From NCBI RefSeq assembly GCF_023195925.1, contig NZ_JALPRE010000012.1, positions 62,001 to 126,000 on the forward strand: a stretch of 64,000 nucleotides of DNA. The letters are read 5' to 3'. A model generated the notes under the pieces. That model was not told the origin of the DNA, did not search any database, and saw only the letters and a program-made list of their open reading frames with translations. The position numbers were made by a program, and so were the translations under genes. This stretch comes from Aquimarina acroporae (GTDB taxonomy: Bacteria; Bacteroidota; Bacteroidia; Flavobacteriales; Flavobacteriaceae). Every line of letters starts with the position of its first letter. Within the stretch, counting starts at the first letter, position 1. Positions 1 through 8,426 of this stretch are shown here, piece by piece.

Positions 1-170
1 AGATACGTATCTAGAATTCAAATTTTTAATACAAAAACCAATGATAAGTAGTAGTAGAGGACAAGCCATTGTCTGCATCCTTTTTTCTCTTTATATGATC
101 TAAGTACTATCCCTCCTAATTTTTTTAATAGAAGATAAAAGCGTGCAATTTTACCTTCTTTGGTTGTTAA

Positions 171-872
171 TTATTTTTGGTTATAGCAATATTGATATAG
201 TATTTTAAAATGTGCTTTCATTTTTTCTTTGGCCAGTTTTGGGTCTTGACTTCGAATTGCAGCATATATGTCTGTATGTTCCTGAATACCCAAAAAAGCC
301 TGGTTTTTGTCACAAACATGATACTTTTCAAAATTTGTAATAATACCCGGTGTAATGATTAGCATGAATGTATTCATTGAACTGTTTCCGCTTGCTTTTG
401 CGATAGCTAAATGAAACAATAAATCCTCTTGTACGGCATCTTCTCCATTAATCACTTTCTCTGAGTAGGCGTCAAGAGCGTCTTTTATCTCTTGTAAATC
501 TTCTTCCGTTCTACGCATTGCTGCAAGCTGTGCAGTTTTTAACTCTAATAAAATCCTGGTTTCAACCAAAGACTTAAAATCGGGTTCTTCTAATCTTAAA
601 ATATCTTCGATCATGCCATTCATGGCGGTAACGCCAATGTTAGCAACAAAAGTACCGCTTTGGGGGATGGATTCTAGAAGACCATAAAACTCTAATTTTT
701 GAATGGCTTCTCTAATATTTCCACGGCTCACTTCAAATTTCTCAGATAAAGTCCTTTCTGAAGGAAGTTTATCTCCAGGTTCAAGATTTTTATGGTTGAT
801 CAAATCCCGAATCTTAGAAATTATTTTCTTTTGAATGTCGTGATTTTCATTTTTTAAAATTTCTAACTTCAT
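171..872 (-). CDS. GntR/FadR-family transcriptional regulator (alginate locus, copy 1)
   Basis: A 233-residue protein with an N-terminal winged helix-turn-helix of the GntR type (residues about 10-78; PGDKLPSERTLSEKFEVSR then IREAIQKLEFYGL) and a C-terminal all-helical FCD ligand domain (about 90-225). FadR-type regulators are usually repressors released by a sugar acid. A regulator of this family, AusR, is described as the repressor of the alginate system of Zobellia galactanivorans, with KDG as effector. The gene lies at the end of the PL7-SusCD block and has its own promoter with two operator palindromes (896-920), which suggests autoregulation. It is clearly paralogous to the regulator at 13193-13906. 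The role in alginate control is inferred from context and operators. Confidence 0.93.
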   Translation of the reverse strand: MKLEILKNENHDIQKKIISKIRDLINHKNLEPGDKLPSERTLSEKFEVSRGNIREAIQKLEFYGLLESIPQSGTFVANIGVTAMNGMIEDILRLEEPDFKSLVETRILLELKTAQLAAMRRTEEDLQEIKDALDAYSEKVINGEDAVQEDLLFHLAIAKASGNSSMNTFMLIITPGIITNFEKYHVCDKNQAFLGIQEHTDIYAAIRSQDPKLAKEKMKAHFKILYQYCYNQK

Positions 873-895
873 GGTTGTTTAGAGTATTATCTAAA

Positions 896-948
896 TTGGT
901 TAACCAGATTGGTTTTCCAAATTTATTAAATTTATCGTGTACTACAAA
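896..948 (-). promoter_or_regulatory. Promoter and double GntR operator of regulator copy 1
   Basis: On the minus strand a -33 TTTG (945-948) and a -7 TAAATTTG (918-925) are separated by exactly 19 bases, matching the Bacteroidota promoter TTTG-N19-TAnnTTTG. Overlapping and following the -7 box are two palindromic units, TTGGTTTTCCAA (909-920) and CTGGTTAACCAA (896-907 read on minus), with centres 13 bases apart. An operator placed on the -7 box and start site implies repression. The same unit recurs at four other promoters of this locus. Confidence 0.8.
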
Positions 949-993
949 AGCCTTCTATATCTTTATTTTTAATTTTTCTTATTCATATTTTGG

Positions 994-1028
994 GTTTGTT
1001 ACCCTTTAGTATAGAAAGGGTAACAAAC
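994..1028. terminator. Perfect 14-bp stem-loop after the PL7 gene
   Basis: GTTTGTTACCCTTT (994-1007) and its exact reverse complement (1015-1028) flank a 7-base loop. It lies between the end of the PL7 gene and the promoter of regulator copy 1. No strong T-run follows on either strand, so it may be a processing or stability element rather than a classical intrinsic terminator. Confidence 0.5.
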
Positions 1029-1079
1029 TCAACATATTGGCTAATTCAAAACTATTTTCATTTAGTTTTTTAGTTGGTG

Positions 1080-1973
1080 TTAATGTGTTACCTCAAGGCT
1101 ATAATATTTCACTTTAGCATAAGCATCGGGATCCTGAGTAGTGAGATAGTTGCCAGCTTTAAAGTAATTTTCAAATACACCCCATCTACTTATATTATGA
1201 TCATCATAGGTTACAAATTCGTTGTTATTTAAGGCAATAATCATTTTACCTTTGGTAACCCTTACTTCCAAGGTGAATTTTTTGAAATCTACTTTTTCTT
1301 TAAATGTAAATCCTTTATCGTCGGTCCAAGAGTTCTTTTTTAGTATTTCTTTTTGCGACATACTAGGGTCTTTTAACACTTTTGTTTTTACCCTTATTTT
1401 TCCATCCTTCCAATAGATCTTCAATATTGGAGGGGCGTCATTGTCTTTTTTACCGATTAATGCCCTTTGATCGTTAGAAAGTCTACCATGAATTTGCATG
1501 ATAATGGTTTTATGGTATTTTCCATTTTTATCTCTAGAGATATCACCCATTCGTAATTTCCCCTTCATTGTTCCTCCTTGTGCAAATGTCCAATTGGTAT
1601 GATTATCACCTGGTACCATTTGTTCACGTAATTCAGATCGCGAATATTTGGTGTTTGCAGTTTTTGAATTCGGAAATGCATAAAATACGAGTGATCCATC
1701 TGTAGAATCATTATACATATACTTTTTTAGGATTTCATTATTTGCATAATCCAAAATTTCGGGAGGTGAAACTTCGTCTGGTTTACCTACCGGTAGTGTT
1801 ACTTTCCAATTACTTAAGTCTATTTTAGGTAGCCTGTACTTCTTTTTCTTTTTCTTCCTTTCTTTTTTAACATTCAAATCTGTTACGCTACTACCCTGGG
1901 CCTGGGCAGTAGCATTAACAGATATAAATATTATTACCAAAAGGGGTAATATGTTTTTATGAATGTTTTTCAT
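1080..1973 (-). CDS. Secreted PL7 alginate lyase with a polybasic N-terminal linker
   Basis: A 297-residue protein with a signal peptide (about residues 1-26, ending ATAQAQ) and a PL7 jelly-roll catalytic domain (about 50-297). The three PL7 signatures are present: SELREQ (113-118), QIH (160-162) and YFKAGNY (270-276), which supply the catalytic Arg, Gln/His and Tyr. PL7 enzymes cleave alginate by beta-elimination. Between signal peptide and catalytic domain is an unusual run, KKERKKKKKKYR (36-47), nearly all Lys/Arg, which could bind the polyanionic substrate or cell surface. It is the last gene of the SusC-SusD-PKD-PL7 set, 15 bases after the PKD gene, and should be co-transcribed with it. 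Confidence 0.95.
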   Translation of the reverse strand: MKNIHKNILPLLVIIFISVNATAQAQGSSVTDLNVKKERKKKKKKYRLPKIDLSNWKVTLPVGKPDEVSPPEILDYANNEILKKYMYNDSTDGSLVFYAFPNSKTANTKYSRSELREQMVPGDNHTNWTFAQGGTMKGKLRMGDISRDKNGKYHKTIIMQIHGRLSNDQRALIGKKDNDAPPILKIYWKDGKIRVKTKVLKDPSMSQKEILKKNSWTDDKGFTFKEKVDFKKFTLEVRVTKGKMIIALNNNEFVTYDDHNISRWGVFENYFKAGNYLTTQDPDAYAKVKYYSLEVTH

Positions 1974-1988
1974 TTTCTCAATTACATT

Positions 1989-2993
1989 TTAATTAACAGC
2001 AGTAATGGTTACAGAATCGACGCGTAATTCTTCATCACCACTAGAGTAGCCATACATTGCAAAATCTGCAGGGTCTTCTGGTCCAGAATTTCCAATTCCT
2101 CTAATAAATAGCGCAACACTATCATTGGCACCAGAATTGAAGAAAAATGTGTATAGCCTATATTCTGTATTATTAGGGTTATCGACCACTTCAACCATCA
2201 GGTTATTGCCAGCTTCTTCAATTTGAGGAATAGAAGTATATCCAAAGTCATCCTGAGGAATTTCAACAGTGTCGGTATAATACACAGGGGTATAACCATC
2301 TACATAACCTTCTCCAGCCAAAACTCTCACTTCTAACTGAGTTGGTAAATCTCCTGTTTGATCTGATTGAAATTGTACAGGTATTTCAATTCTGTAATCT
2401 GCATTAGGAACAACAGCAAATTCCTGATAAGCGTGATCTGGCTCTGCATTATCTAGTTTAATAACATCTGAACCATTACCGCTACTAGATTCACCTTGTT
2501 CACCAACGCTCTTATTAATCCATCCAGAGCAAGTACAATCAGATCCCGACGATTTTGGGAGTCTGTTGAAATCAACATTTAGTAATACTGGATCTGGAAC
2601 GGCCGGAGCTTCTGGTTCAATTAACTCTATAGTTTCTGAATATGTAGAAGTTTGACCTAAAGCATCTGAAACCGTTAAGGTAACAGTATACGAACCTTCT
2701 CCCGGATAGGTGTTTACAGGATCTATTTCGGTTGAAGTATTTCCATCTCCTAAATCCCAGCTGTATGAGGTTGCATTATCTGATTGATTTGCAAATGTTA
2801 CCTGAGTAAAGGTTTCGATTTCTACACCATTGGTAAAAGTGAAAAATGCATTTGGAGGAGTCTCATCTGCAATCGAGTTTGCTTCGGGCAATTCGTCTAC
2901 GAACTCACAAGAAAGAAATATCATTGTACAAACCAGAAGTATAGCCTTACTGGTTTTTGATATTAGTCCTTTGTTTAAACTTATTTTTTTCAT
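1989..2993 (-). CDS. PKD-domain surface lipoprotein, probable alginate-binding protein
   Basis: A 334-residue protein with a lipoprotein signal (lipobox around MIFLSCEF, Cys about 29), a PKD domain (about 45-125, with YSWDLGDGNTS typical of the fold) and a C-terminal beta-sandwich-like domain (about 135-334) rich in acidic and aromatic residues. Its place directly after susD is that of a SusE/SusF-type surface glycan-binding protein. No catalytic motif is seen. Binding of alginate is inferred from position in the locus. The gap to susD is 18 bases, so it belongs to the same transcript. Confidence 0.8.
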   Translation of the reverse strand: MKKISLNKGLISKTSKAILLVCTMIFLSCEFVDELPEANSIADETPPNAFFTFTNGVEIETFTQVTFANQSDNATSYSWDLGDGNTSTEIDPVNTYPGEGSYTVTLTVSDALGQTSTYSETIELIEPEAPAVPDPVLLNVDFNRLPKSSGSDCTCSGWINKSVGEQGESSSGNGSDVIKLDNAEPDHAYQEFAVVPNADYRIEIPVQFQSDQTGDLPTQLEVRVLAGEGYVDGYTPVYYTDTVEIPQDDFGYTSIPQIEEAGNNLMVEVVDNPNNTEYRLYTFFFNSGANDSVALFIRGIGNSGPEDPADFAMYGYSSGDEELRVDSVTITAVN

Positions 2994-3011
2994 GACATTA
3001 CTGTTTTTTCT

Positions 3012-4445
3012 TTAGTATCCGGGGTTTTGTTTTAACAATCCTTGGCTAATGGCGATTTCTGCACCAGGAATTGGTAATAATAGATCGGTAGCTTGAAAAT
3101 CAAAACTATTTGAAGTTGAAAACGCCGATAGCACCTCTTGCGCTACACCAAAACGTTTTAAATCTAGAAAACGGTGGTTTTCAAAAGCTAATTCTACACG
3201 TCTTTCATCCATTAATTCCTGTTTGGTTATACTAGTTACAGGGTCCATTATTCCTGCTCTCTGACGGACAGCACTAAACGAAGCTATTGCCGCCGGAGCA
3301 CTGGTTTCTAGCCCACCAGCAAGAATAGCTTCGACATGCAGAAGCAGTACATCTGCATAACGGGTAATGATCCAATCATTACCAGCAATTCTAGGATTTG
3401 CTGGAGCAGTTGTAACTCCCACACTCTCATCAACTATTGGTAAAAATTTTACGGTTTGAAATAAACCAGGATTTCCCGGATCTTCTCTAAAACTAAATTG
3501 TCCTCGGTTACCACCAAAAGCATCAAACGCTGCTACTAATTCTGCCGTAGCATAATTTGAACCGGTACCACGGCCAACAGCATCAAGAAATTCTGCAGAA
3601 AAACCTTGACTATCATCTACAATTGTATCGTCGAATCCTACAGCAAATATGGTTTCATCATTAGCTTCATTATAGAATATATCTAAGAAATTAGGTTCAA
3701 GACTATAATCACCACTAGTCATTACATCTTCAAGTAGACGTTGCGCTTCCAGATAATTTGTGCCTAACGTTAAATAAACTTTTGCTAAATACGTTTGAGC
3801 TGCTGCTTTTGATGCTCTAGTTCTGAAACTGTTATCTAAATCGCTATCAACAGCAAATTGCAGATCACTTACAATTAGATCGTATACCAAATCTTCATCG
3901 ACTCTGGTAAATGCAATTTCGGTCTCTTGTGGTCCTATCACTCTATCAACCAGAGGAACATCTCCATAAAAACGAACCAAATTGAAATAAGCGTAGGCTC
4001 TTAGAAAACGAGCTTCTGCTTCAAATTTATTAGCATTACCGCTAGAAGCATTTTCAAGGTTTTCCAGCACCAAATTGGCCCTAAAAATAATGTTGTACAT
4101 ACTTCTGTAATAGGTAATAACCGCTGCGGTTTCGGGTGTAACAGTAAAAGTTTCAAAATCAAATCCTTGTGGAGACCCACTTTTGGTTCTTGAATTATCA
4201 CTTAAGGTTTCGGCCATTTGATATTCTATTTGAATAGCTAAATGTGGATTGTTAAATCCTCCATCACCTTCTAAAGGGTTACTACCTTGTAAACCGTCAT
4301 ATATATTTATTATTCCTGCCGTTATCTCTTCATCATCGTTGAAAAAACTATCTACAGTAGTAGCAGATTCAGGAACTGTATCTAAATCACAAGACCACAG
4401 GAGAAGGGTCAAGCACAATAATGAATATTTTGTTATAAGTTTCAT
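3012..4445 (-). CDS. susD: SusD/RagB-family outer-membrane glycan-binding lipoprotein
   Basis: A 477-residue SusD-like protein. The start at 4445 is preferred over an in-frame start 30 bases upstream because it puts a clean lipoprotein signal (MKLITKYSLLCLTLLLWSC) at the N-terminus, with lipidated Cys19. TPR-like helical segments such as FEAEARFLRAYAYFNLVRFYGDVP (split by family features) and the C-terminal RRVELAFENHRFLDLKRF block are characteristic of SusD. It would cap the SusC channel and bind alginate oligosaccharides at the cell surface. It begins 16 bases after susC ends and is followed by the PKD lipoprotein and a PL7 lyase. Specificity for alginate rests on context. Confidence 0.95.
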   Translation of the reverse strand: MKLITKYSLLCLTLLLWSCDLDTVPESATTVDSFFNDDEEITAGIINIYDGLQGSNPLEGDGGFNNPHLAIQIEYQMAETLSDNSRTKSGSPQGFDFETFTVTPETAAVITYYRSMYNIIFRANLVLENLENASSGNANKFEAEARFLRAYAYFNLVRFYGDVPLVDRVIGPQETEIAFTRVDEDLVYDLIVSDLQFAVDSDLDNSFRTRASKAAAQTYLAKVYLTLGTNYLEAQRLLEDVMTSGDYSLEPNFLDIFYNEANDETIFAVGFDDTIVDDSQGFSAEFLDAVGRGTGSNYATAELVAAFDAFGGNRGQFSFREDPGNPGLFQTVKFLPIVDESVGVTTAPANPRIAGNDWIITRYADVLLLHVEAILAGGLETSAPAAIASFSAVRQRAGIMDPVTSITKQELMDERRVELAFENHRFLDLKRFGVAQEVLSAFSTSNSFDFQATDLLLPIPGAEIAISQGLLKQNPGY

Positions 4446-4461
4446 GAGTTCATTTTTTGTG

Positions 4462-7400
4462 TTAAAATTCAACATTTACTCCTAATGTAATTGTTCTTTG
4501 TATTGGCGTACCTCCTCTTTGATAACCAAAAGTTAAAGGTGTTAGCTCGCGTACATGTTCAGGATTCCAACCCGTATAGTCATCTGCCGTGATAAACAAT
4601 AGATTTTGTCCAGTGGCATATAACCTCAGATTAGATAAATTTAAATTTGAAGTAACCTCTTTCGGGAAATTGTATCCTAAAGTTACTGTTCTTAAGGCTA
4701 CATAACCGGCATTTTGAACCAGTTGACTGGTAAAAATACGTTGTACTAAAAACTCCTGATCTGGTGTAATAGATCTGTCAAAATCTACAGTATTACTGTT
4801 GAAGAAGTCAAAAATGTACTGATCTCCTAAGTTATAGGTTTTAGCGCCGTGACTTCCTTGAAATAGAAAACTAAAGTCCATGTTTCCAATAGTAACATTG
4901 TTACCAAAACTCCAAATTAAATCTGGATACGGGTCACCTAAAATAGTTTTGTCATCTTCATCAATAAGACCGTCACCATTTAAATCTTTGGCATAAGCAA
5001 ACTGTGTTCTGTTACCAACTTGTCTAAAGGGATCATTTAAGAATTCAAAAGGAATATCTCTATCAAATACATAACCATAGAACGATGAAATAGGCTGGCC
5101 TACTAGGTTAATCCATTCTACCAATCTACTTCCATCATTAGTGTTTACTACCTGACCATTAGAATCTCCAAAATCAACTAAAGTGTTCTTGTTGTATGAT
5201 CCTATCACAGTAGCTTCCCATTTAACTTTAGGAGTGCTTATAATTCTTGTACGTAGTTCTACTTCGAATCCTTCATTTTCTACGGTACCAAGGTTAACCA
5301 ATGCTGAGGTAAAACCTGTAGTTCCCGATACAGGGTTGTCTAAAAGTAATTCGTCACTTGTTCTTTTGTAATAGTCTACAGAACCTGAAATAGCGTTATT
5401 GAAGAATCCAAAATCTACCCCAGGGTTAATTTCTTCTGAACGTTCCCACTGAAGAAGTGCATTAGGAATATTTACAGGATCAAAACCATTGGTAATTGCG
5501 CCATCGACCACAGCACTTGATGGCTCAAGTAATGCTAGAGAAGGGTAATTTTCGGTTAAGAAATCACCATTTAAAGCATTTGTACCTGTGACACCATAAC
5601 TAACCCGAAATTTTAGTTGGTTAACCCAGTCGGCATTTTCCATAAATTTTTCATTCGACACTACCCATCCAGCAGATACTGCCGGGAAATTTCCATATTT
5701 CGTATCACTACCAAAAACTGAACTACCATCACGTCTGATACTGGCATTGAACAGATATTTATCGTCATAAGAGTAAATTACCCGTCCTAAAAACCCATTT
5801 AAGAAATTTTCATATTCGAAAGCTGTTGCATCGTTAATGATAGAGCCTCCACCAACATTTGGTATTAAGTCTGAGGTAAATCCACTAGCTTCTATTTGAG
5901 ACTCTTCAAAAAATCTATTTTCTAAAGATACCCCTGCGATAGCACTTATTTTATGTTTTCCAAATATCTTGTTGAAACTTATAATATTATCAGAAATAAG
6001 AGCGTATCGACTTCGAGTGTCATATGATGCGCTTGCTGCTGCAGCTCCGTTTCTTGAGCTATTTATACCTTGGTAATCGGTATTTATTCTATTTTCGTAG
6101 GTAGCAGTAAATGTCGATTTAAAGCTCAGGTAATCGGTAAACTTATAATCTGCATATAAATTCCCATAGAAATTATATCTATTTTCAAAACGTCTGCGTT
6201 CTAATAGTTTTGCAAGAGGGTTAATGTTACTGGTATTACTAATATCTACACCACTTGTAACTGGAACACCTTGAAAATTACCAGAAGCATCAAATATACT
6301 TGTGGCACCAGCAGGATACTGGTAGTCGTCGAACATTCTCTGTAGGACATAATCTCCAATTTGAGCATCTGCATATCTACCACCATCACGAACTCTGTTT
6401 ACAAGATTGATATTAAATTCATTTAAACGTGTAGGTACCCAGGATGGTTGGCGCACAACATCATATAGTCCGGTTGCACTGAACCTTCTTCTCTTTGAAT
6501 AAGAAGGGGAGAAGCTAGCTCCGATTTTTAGGTTATCTGTAACCTTGGTGCTTAGTTTTAATTGAGCCTGGTATCTTTCAAAGCTATCGGTAAGTAATAC
6601 TCCCTCATCAGAAACGTAACTAAGGTTAACATTATATTTTGTTTTTTTGTTTCCTCCTCGAACACTAAAACTATGACTCTGAATAGTTCCTCCGTCTAAA
6701 ACTATATCTTGCCAGTCGTTTTCGGCATTAATGAATTGTCTAAATTGACTTCCTAAAGAAAGTCCGCCTGTTATTTGACGTTCTCTGGCTAATTCTGCCT
6801 GAAAATCTATATCATAATCATCACTTCTTCTTCCTTCTTTAATCCCGGTAAAGGTGTTATAAGTAAACTTGGCTTTACCTTCTTTACCTTCTTTGGTAGT
6901 AATTTGTATTACTCCATTTGACCCCCTTGAACCAAAGATAGCGGCAGAAGCAGCATCTTTTAATACTTCAAAAGATTCAACATTGTTCATGTCTAAGTTG
7001 GTCAAAAAATCTGAATCTACAACAGCACCATCTACTACAACAAGTGGTCCGTTATTTGAGGTTATTGATCCAACCCCTCTAATTCTAATAGTAGGCGCAG
7101 AACCTGCTTCTCCTTCAGAGTTTCTAATATTTACACCAGAAACCTGACCAATCAAAGCTTCATCTACCCTTGAAACTGCTATTTGATCTAAGTCTTCATT
7201 AACGACTTTAGAAATAGATCCTGTAAGTAATGATTTCTTTTGCGTTCCATAACCAATAACAACAACTTCATCAAGTACCGCAGAGTCTTCTACAAGAACT
7301 ACTTCTACATTTTTTTGTCCGGAAACGACTATAGTTTGTGCAACGTATCCTATATAAGAAATTTGAAGTACATCATCATTTTTAACTTCGATTTGAAATA

Positions 7401-7578
7401 ATCCATCGAAATCGGTAGATGCTCCTTTGGTAGTATTGCTTATAATTACGTTTACTCCTGGGATAGGTAACCCTTTATCGTCGGTAACCTTTCCAGAAAG
7501 TAAATAACTGTCCTGTGCAAGCAGTGGTATCTGTAACAAAACCAAGACAGTAAAGATTAGTTTAATTTTAAAATTCAT
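4462..7578 (-). CDS. susC: SusC/RagA TonB-linked outer-membrane transporter
   Basis: A 1038-residue protein with a signal peptide (1-21), a carboxypeptidase-like regulatory domain (about 25-110; SGKVTDDKGLPIPGVNV), a TonB-box-like segment (DEVVVIGYGTQKK), a plug domain (about 115-230) and a C-terminal 22-strand barrel ending in the usual aromatic residues (GVNVEF). It would import alginate oligomers across the outer membrane using TonB energy, paired with SusD. It is the first gene of the operon susC-susD-PKD-PL7. Its promoter lies about 340 bases upstream, giving an unusually long leader that covers a candidate antisense RNA. Confidence 0.96.
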   Translation of the reverse strand: MNFKIKLIFTVLVLLQIPLLAQDSYLLSGKVTDDKGLPIPGVNVIISNTTKGASTDFDGLFQIEVKNDDVLQISYIGYVAQTIVVSGQKNVEVVLVEDSAVLDEVVVIGYGTQKKSLLTGSISKVVNEDLDQIAVSRVDEALIGQVSGVNIRNSEGEAGSAPTIRIRGVGSITSNNGPLVVVDGAVVDSDFLTNLDMNNVESFEVLKDAASAAIFGSRGSNGVIQITTKEGKEGKAKFTYNTFTGIKEGRRSDDYDIDFQAELARERQITGGLSLGSQFRQFINAENDWQDIVLDGGTIQSHSFSVRGGNKKTKYNVNLSYVSDEGVLLTDSFERYQAQLKLSTKVTDNLKIGASFSPSYSKRRRFSATGLYDVVRQPSWVPTRLNEFNINLVNRVRDGGRYADAQIGDYVLQRMFDDYQYPAGATSIFDASGNFQGVPVTSGVDISNTSNINPLAKLLERRRFENRYNFYGNLYADYKFTDYLSFKSTFTATYENRINTDYQGINSSRNGAAAASASYDTRSRYALISDNIISFNKIFGKHKISAIAGVSLENRFFEESQIEASGFTSDLIPNVGGGSIINDATAFEYENFLNGFLGRVIYSYDDKYLFNASIRRDGSSVFGSDTKYGNFPAVSAGWVVSNEKFMENADWVNQLKFRVSYGVTGTNALNGDFLTENYPSLALLEPSSAVVDGAITNGFDPVNIPNALLQWERSEEINPGVDFGFFNNAISGSVDYYKRTSDELLLDNPVSGTTGFTSALVNLGTVENEGFEVELRTRIISTPKVKWEATVIGSYNKNTLVDFGDSNGQVVNTNDGSRLVEWINLVGQPISSFYGYVFDRDIPFEFLNDPFRQVGNRTQFAYAKDLNGDGLIDEDDKTILGDPYPDLIWSFGNNVTIGNMDFSFLFQGSHGAKTYNLGDQYIFDFFNSNTVDFDRSITPDQEFLVQRIFTSQLVQNAGYVALRTVTLGYNFPKEVTSNLNLSNLRLYATGQNLLFITADDYTGWNPEHVRELTPLTFGYQRGGTPIQRTITLGVNVEF

Positions 7579-7718
7579 TTTAAATATGTTATGTTTCTAC
7601 AATGAGATAGATATCGGTAGATATCATAATGAAGAATAAATAAAGAAGATGTATTCCCTATTCCCCTTTTACGAATCACATAACCTACAGTTTTATTAAA
7701 ATTTAGTATTTTTGCAAG

Positions 7719-7808
7719 GCATGTGATGAATATAGATCATGTGTTAAGTATTACTTCCCTCCGATAAGAAGTAATTTAAAAAGGATAGGCGTGCACCTGT
7801 CCTTTTTT
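7719..7808 (+). ncRNA. Candidate small RNA antisense to the susC leader
   Basis: A plus-strand -7 box TATTTTTG (7707-7714) is followed by about 90 bases that fold into three consecutive hairpins. These are CATGTGAT/ATCATGTG (7720-7743), ATTACTTC/GAAGTAAT (7750-7775) and a terminator AAAGGATAGG/CCTGTCCTTT with a 6-base loop and a T-run (7778-7808). Hairpins 1 and 3 close through G-U pairs only when read on plus; the minus copy has C-A mismatches. This points to a plus-strand transcript. No good -33 box is visible. Antisense RNAs in Bacteroides polysaccharide loci are a known precedent. Not experimentally shown. Confidence 0.6.
7778..7808 (+). terminator. Intrinsic terminator of the candidate small RNA
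   Basis: The 10-bp stem AAAGGATAGG / CCTGTCCTTT (one T-G pair) with loop CGTGCA is followed by a run of T. On the minus strand the same bases form a weaker hairpin with an internal mismatch, so some bidirectional action, including attenuation of susC, is possible. Confidence 0.65.
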
Positions 7809-8056
7809 GCTTTTACTACTCGAATAGTTTCATAATAATGTATAGTTTGATTGTTTTTTGGTTTGAATAATTGACTTGTGTTTTACTGGTAAACCAAATT
7901 GGATAACCAAATTGGTTTACCAAATATATATTATTTAAATGTTAAACAAAAATTAATTGTCAATTTAAATGTTAAAATTTTCAGGAATTGTCAATTTGAA
8001 GTTTGATTTTTCATATGAAAGACAATTCTTAAAAAATATTAGCGCACAAATAGAGT

Positions 8057-8401
8057 TCACATGAAGTCTTCTCTAATAGGGCTAAATACGTCAATTAACA
8101 CACCATCTTCCAGACAGATGGCTCCGTGGGGTGCATGTGGTGGGATATAAAAACAGTCACCTCCTTTAAGAATTTTTTTCTCACCGTTAATACTTACTTC
8201 AAACTCACCGCTTTGTACATAGGTAACTTGTGAGTGATGATGATCATGTATAGGACCTTCTGACCCTTTTTTAAATTTCACATGCACTAGCATGATTTTG
8301 TCATCATATCCCATGATTTGACGTTTTACGCCTTCTCCCACGGTTTCCCATGTCACTTCATTTCCTTTGATAAATACATCGCTTGATCCGAAACTTTTCA
8401 T
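8057..8401 (-). CDS. kdgF: KdgF-like cupin, converts unsaturated uronate to keto form
   Basis: A 114-residue single-domain cupin. Metal-binding motifs are visible: the HDHHHSQVTYVQSGEFE segment (about residues 57-73) and HAPHG (about 94-98). KdgF proteins speed the linearisation of 4,5-unsaturated monouronates released by pectin or alginate lyases to DEH. The gene starts 25 bases after the PL17 exo-lyase, the enzyme that produces such monouronates, so a joint role is expected. It has no signal peptide and should be cytoplasmic or act in the same compartment as the PL17 product. Other small cupins look similar, so the name rests on size and context. Confidence 0.85.
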   Translation of the reverse strand: MKSFGSSDVFIKGNEVTWETVGEGVKRQIMGYDDKIMLVHVKFKKGSEGPIHDHHHSQVTYVQSGEFEVSINGEKKILKGGDCFYIPPHAPHGAICLEDGVLIDVFSPIREDFM

Positions 8402-8426
8402 TTTGCTATATGTTTATGTTTGTTTA

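Larger units (their letters stand above)
7579..7950 (-). promoter_or_regulatory. susC promoter, triple GntR operator and long 5' leader
   Basis: Reading minus, -33 TTTG (7947-7950) and -7 TATATTTG (7921-7928) are 18 bases apart. Three palindromic units follow immediately in tandem: TTGGTTTACCAA-type (7912-7922), TTGGATAACCAA-type (7899-7910) and TGGTAAACCA-type (7887-7897), 12-13 bases apart. The predicted transcript starts inside the operator, leaving a leader of roughly 330 bases before the susC ATG. The leader contains stem-loops at 7720-7808 whose pairing is better on the plus strand. Confidence 0.75.

Noticed and set aside
1-170. Palindrome AGATACGTATCT at the window start and possible gene remnant
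   Set aside because: Only 170 bases are visible, no frame with family features is present, and a 12-base palindrome alone is not evidence.
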